DNA from: Actimicrobium sp047621345
GTDB lineage: Bacteria; Pseudomonadota; Gammaproteobacteria; Burkholderiales; Burkholderiaceae_D
DNA: 64,000 nt
Reading direction: 5' to 3'
Assembly: GCA_047621345.1 (NCBI GenBank)
Contig: JBLHLW010000010.1
Location: 1 to 64,000 of the forward strand
Of this stretch, positions 61,946 through 64,000 are shown piece by piece. The notes beneath the pieces are model-generated. The model was not told where the DNA came from. It was given only the letters and a program-made list of their open reading frames with translations, and ran no database searches. Both the position numbers and the translations under genes were made by a program. The stretch's first letter is position 1, and each line of letters starts with the position of its first letter.

Positions 61946-63869
61946 GTGATGATCCGCGGGATGGTTCGTCCTTGTCGTACATCCGATATTGATTTTTTCC
62001 TTCCGACTTGGCGCGGTACATTGCGGTGTCTGCATTCCTGAGCAGAGCGTCGGGCTCAATCCCGTCGCGCGGGAACAGGCTGATACCGACCGAGGCGCCT
62101 ACCGATCTGACGCCCTGACTGAGTATGAATGGGCGGTTGAATGCTTCGATAATGCGTACAGCGACGCGCGTGGCATCGTTTTCCGACAGGATGGGTTCGA
62201 GGATGGCCGTGAATTCGTCCCCGCCTAGTCGAATGACATGGTCGCCGGGACGCAGTACCGATTGCAGACGTTTTGCCGCTTGCTGCAGCAATTCGTCGCC
62301 GGCGGCATGCCCTAGCGTGTCATTGACGCTCTTGAACTCATCGAGATCGACGAATAGCAGCGCCAGCATGCTACCGGCCTGAGCATTACGCTCGATGGCT
62401 GCGGGCAGGAACCCGGTCAGCCAGTGACGACTTGGCAGCATGGTGAGTGCATCTTCGTTTGCGACGCGGGTGAGTTCGTTGTTGTGATTCTTGATGGCAG
62501 AAATGTCACGTAGCGTCATCGCCAATCCCGTATTGGCGCGCACCAGTCGACGATGTAGCCAGGTGCCGCGCAACGGACTGTCATCGACGACTTCGAATTC
62601 ATCTTCGTAAAAACCACTCTGCATGGCTTGGCAGAGTACGTTGAACATGGTTTTCTGGTGCGCTCCCTCGTTGTGCTCGGTAAAGCGCGAGCCGATTAGC
62701 TGTTCGCGCAACTTGCCGATCAATAACGCGCCTCGTTCATTGCAATCTTCGATCAGAAAATCGACCAGATGCTGTTCTGAGTCGAAGATTGCACTCAGCA
62801 TGTAAAAGCCCTCGTTGCCCCACTCGGTCGCGATCCGGTACGTACGTTTGACTTCCTCCGATTGGTATTGGCGCCGAGCCATCCGTACCGACATGAGGAT
62901 GCCGATGAGCGATAGCGCCAGTAGAAATGCCGAAGCGCTCATTGCACCTTGGTGGTACGTTTCCCAGGTCGCAAGGTAAGGCGCCAGCAAGTGCTGCTGC
63001 GATAATCCAACGAGCGTCACGAAAGGGTAAGCTGATAACGCTTGCCATGCCAGATAACGTGTTTCGCCATCGGCAAAGATGGTGCTGTCGGACGCGATGG
63101 TAACGCCGCGCTGAACTGGTACGCGAATCGGCATGTGGCGAATCGCCGGACTATCAGACGGGTACACTCTATTACCGATCCGTGAGCCGCGAATTGCGCT
63201 GTCCTTGTCCTTGTCCGTGACCGCGAGCAAGTCTGCCTGTCCAAGGCTGGCGCTGTCAAAAAAAGCAGTGAAGTAAGCTGGTTCGGCCGAGATCACGATC
63301 ACGCCATCGAACGCGCCTCCGGCATCCTGCAAACGGCGCGACAGTTGTATCGTGGGTTTCTCGAACAATCCGGCAGATATCATCGGACCGATGTGCAGAT
63401 GGTCCTCAGTGGCGTTCCGCTGGACCAGAAAGTACGCCATCTTCGCCACGCTCACACCAGGCTTGACACTGCGCGTGCTGGTTACCACGGCTCCGTTGCG
63501 GTCAAGGATTGTTGCAGACAGTAAGCCATTGTTTGGAAACAGGCTGCTGCCAAGCGGATTATCGAGATGTAATTGCCCATTACTCTGCTGCCAATCCAAG
63601 CGCAGGTGGATCGCTAACTGATCGGCTTGATCGAGCAAACGCGTCAAGTGCTGGGCAAAGGAGGTGGCAATGTACGAGGCATTCGCCCGGGCATTTTGCT
63701 CCACGAATTCATGATCGGACTTGATGATCGATAGTGTGATGCTCCAGATAATGACTGCTAATGCCAGACAACCGACGGGCCAGATTGCTATTGCTGCCAG
63801 GTTGCCTTTGATGAATGCCATGGGAGATGGCGGCTGCAACCATGCTTGGGGCGCGCTTTGCTGGGGCAT
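61935..63869 (-). CDS. Membrane diguanylate cyclase with extracytoplasmic sensor
   Basis: A 644-aa protein. Two membrane segments, near 25-48 and 305-325, enclose a large periplasmic dCache-like sensor with a PGVSVAKMAYFLVQ stretch. A PAS-like domain follows (MLSAIFDSEQHLVDFLIED, LAMTLRDISAIKNHN), then a GGDEF domain with intact LGGDEFTAIL and metal Asp in LFVDLDEFKSVND. RPGD five residues before GGDEF is a complete inhibitory I-site. It is predicted to make cyclic-di-GMP under product inhibition. The start is uncertain; MAFIKGN at residue 17 is an alternative. Confidence 0.93.
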   Translation of the reverse strand: MPQQSAPQAWLQPPSPMAFIKGNLAAIAIWPVGCLALAVIIWSITLSIIKSDHEFVEQNARANASYIATSFAQHLTRLLDQADQLAIHLRLDWQQSNGQLHLDNPLGSSLFPNNGLLSATILDRNGAVVTSTRSVKPGVSVAKMAYFLVQRNATEDHLHIGPMISAGLFEKPTIQLSRRLQDAGGAFDGVIVISAEPAYFTAFFDSASLGQADLLAVTDKDKDSAIRGSRIGNRVYPSDSPAIRHMPIRVPVQRGVTIASDSTIFADGETRYLAWQALSAYPFVTLVGLSQQHLLAPYLATWETYHQGAMSASAFLLALSLIGILMSVRMARRQYQSEEVKRTYRIATEWGNEGFYMLSAIFDSEQHLVDFLIEDCNERGALLIGKLREQLIGSRFTEHNEGAHQKTMFNVLCQAMQSGFYEDEFEVVDDSPLRGTWLHRRLVRANTGLAMTLRDISAIKNHNNELTRVANEDALTMLPSRHWLTGFLPAAIERNAQAGSMLALLFVDLDEFKSVNDTLGHAAGDELLQQAAKRLQSVLRPGDHVIRLGGDEFTAILEPILSENDATRVAVRIIEAFNRPFILSQGVRSVGASVGISLFPRDGIEPDALLRNADTAMYRAKSEGKNQYRMYDKDEPSRGSSPSA

Positions 63870-64000
63870 CGCTAGGTTATCTCCGTGAAGTCATGTGCCT
63901 GGGATTGCGGTATGTCACGTCAAGCCGCATCATTCGGGAAGAAGCGGGTGATGAAAATCATAGTACCGCTAAACTAATGGTAATAAATAAATCAATACCA
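63870..64000. other. AT-rich upstream region at the window edge
   Basis: 131 bases upstream of the diguanylate cyclase start. The last 40 bases are strongly AT-rich and probably hold its promoter, but no -35/-10 pair with proper spacing was found. No gene seen. Confidence 0.4.

Overview
The window is chromosomal DNA from a betaproteobacterium, most likely in the Oxalobacteraceae (Herbaspirillum/Herminiimonas-like). Support for this is the thrS-infC-rpmI-rplT-pheS-pheT-ihfA-merR order, tamAB, PHB-depolymerase and OlsB-like genes, and the moderately high GC. No rRNA, tRNA, phage, transposase or CRISPR array was recognised.

Layout. 0-4.3 kb: lipid glycosyltransferase operon, a LuxR-type regulator and a PHB-depolymerase-like esterase. 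4.4-7.8 kb: periplasmic redox cluster (di-haem peroxidase, MsrP/MsrQ, cupredoxin, cytochrome c). 7.9-9.5 kb: chemoreceptor. 9.67-13.88 kb: a compact RiPP-like cluster with a 66-aa His-rich precursor candidate, an FxsB-like radical SAM/SPASM maturase, a HExxH peptide-modifying enzyme, an HD-domain protein and an unrecognised protein that may have an ADP-ribosyltransferase-like fold. 13.9-16.2 kb: a 123-bp tandem repeat array and a CapA-like pair. 16.3-26.6 kb: a translationally coupled signalling operon (EAL/REC protein, HDOD, histidine kinase, HD-GYP-like regulator, REC protein) with a decayed partial duplicate beside it. 26.8-32.5 kb: tamA-tamB. 32.5-36.6 kb: patatin, degenerate EAL regulator, two small genes, galE. 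36.9-39.8 kb: ppx, a Lys/Ala-rich DNA-binding-like protein, OlsB-like acyltransferase. 39.9-48 kb: translation block with a threonine-rich leader peptide ahead of thrS. 48-52.5 kb: Pls/PosA-type synthetase with its phosphopantetheinyl transferase. 52.5-54.5 kb: two multihaem cytochromes. 54.6-56.9 kb: LrgA/LrgB-like pair, ferredoxin, phosphatidylserine decarboxylase. 56.9-60.5 kb: type I secretion ABC/HlyD pair. 60.6-63.9 kb: M23 peptidase and a membrane diguanylate cyclase.

How the parts fit. The strongest candidate for a little-described system is the RiPP-like cluster. The signalling operon and the separate EAL and GGDEF genes point to heavy cyclic-di-GMP signalling, but several domains have lost catalytic residues. 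A dispersed palindromic repeat family (about 122-123 bp) occurs at four places and borders the CapA pair and the decayed duplicate. That duplicate keeps the order regulator-kinase-(deleted genes)-tamA fragment, so it looks like the eroded copy of the 20.2-28.5 kb block.
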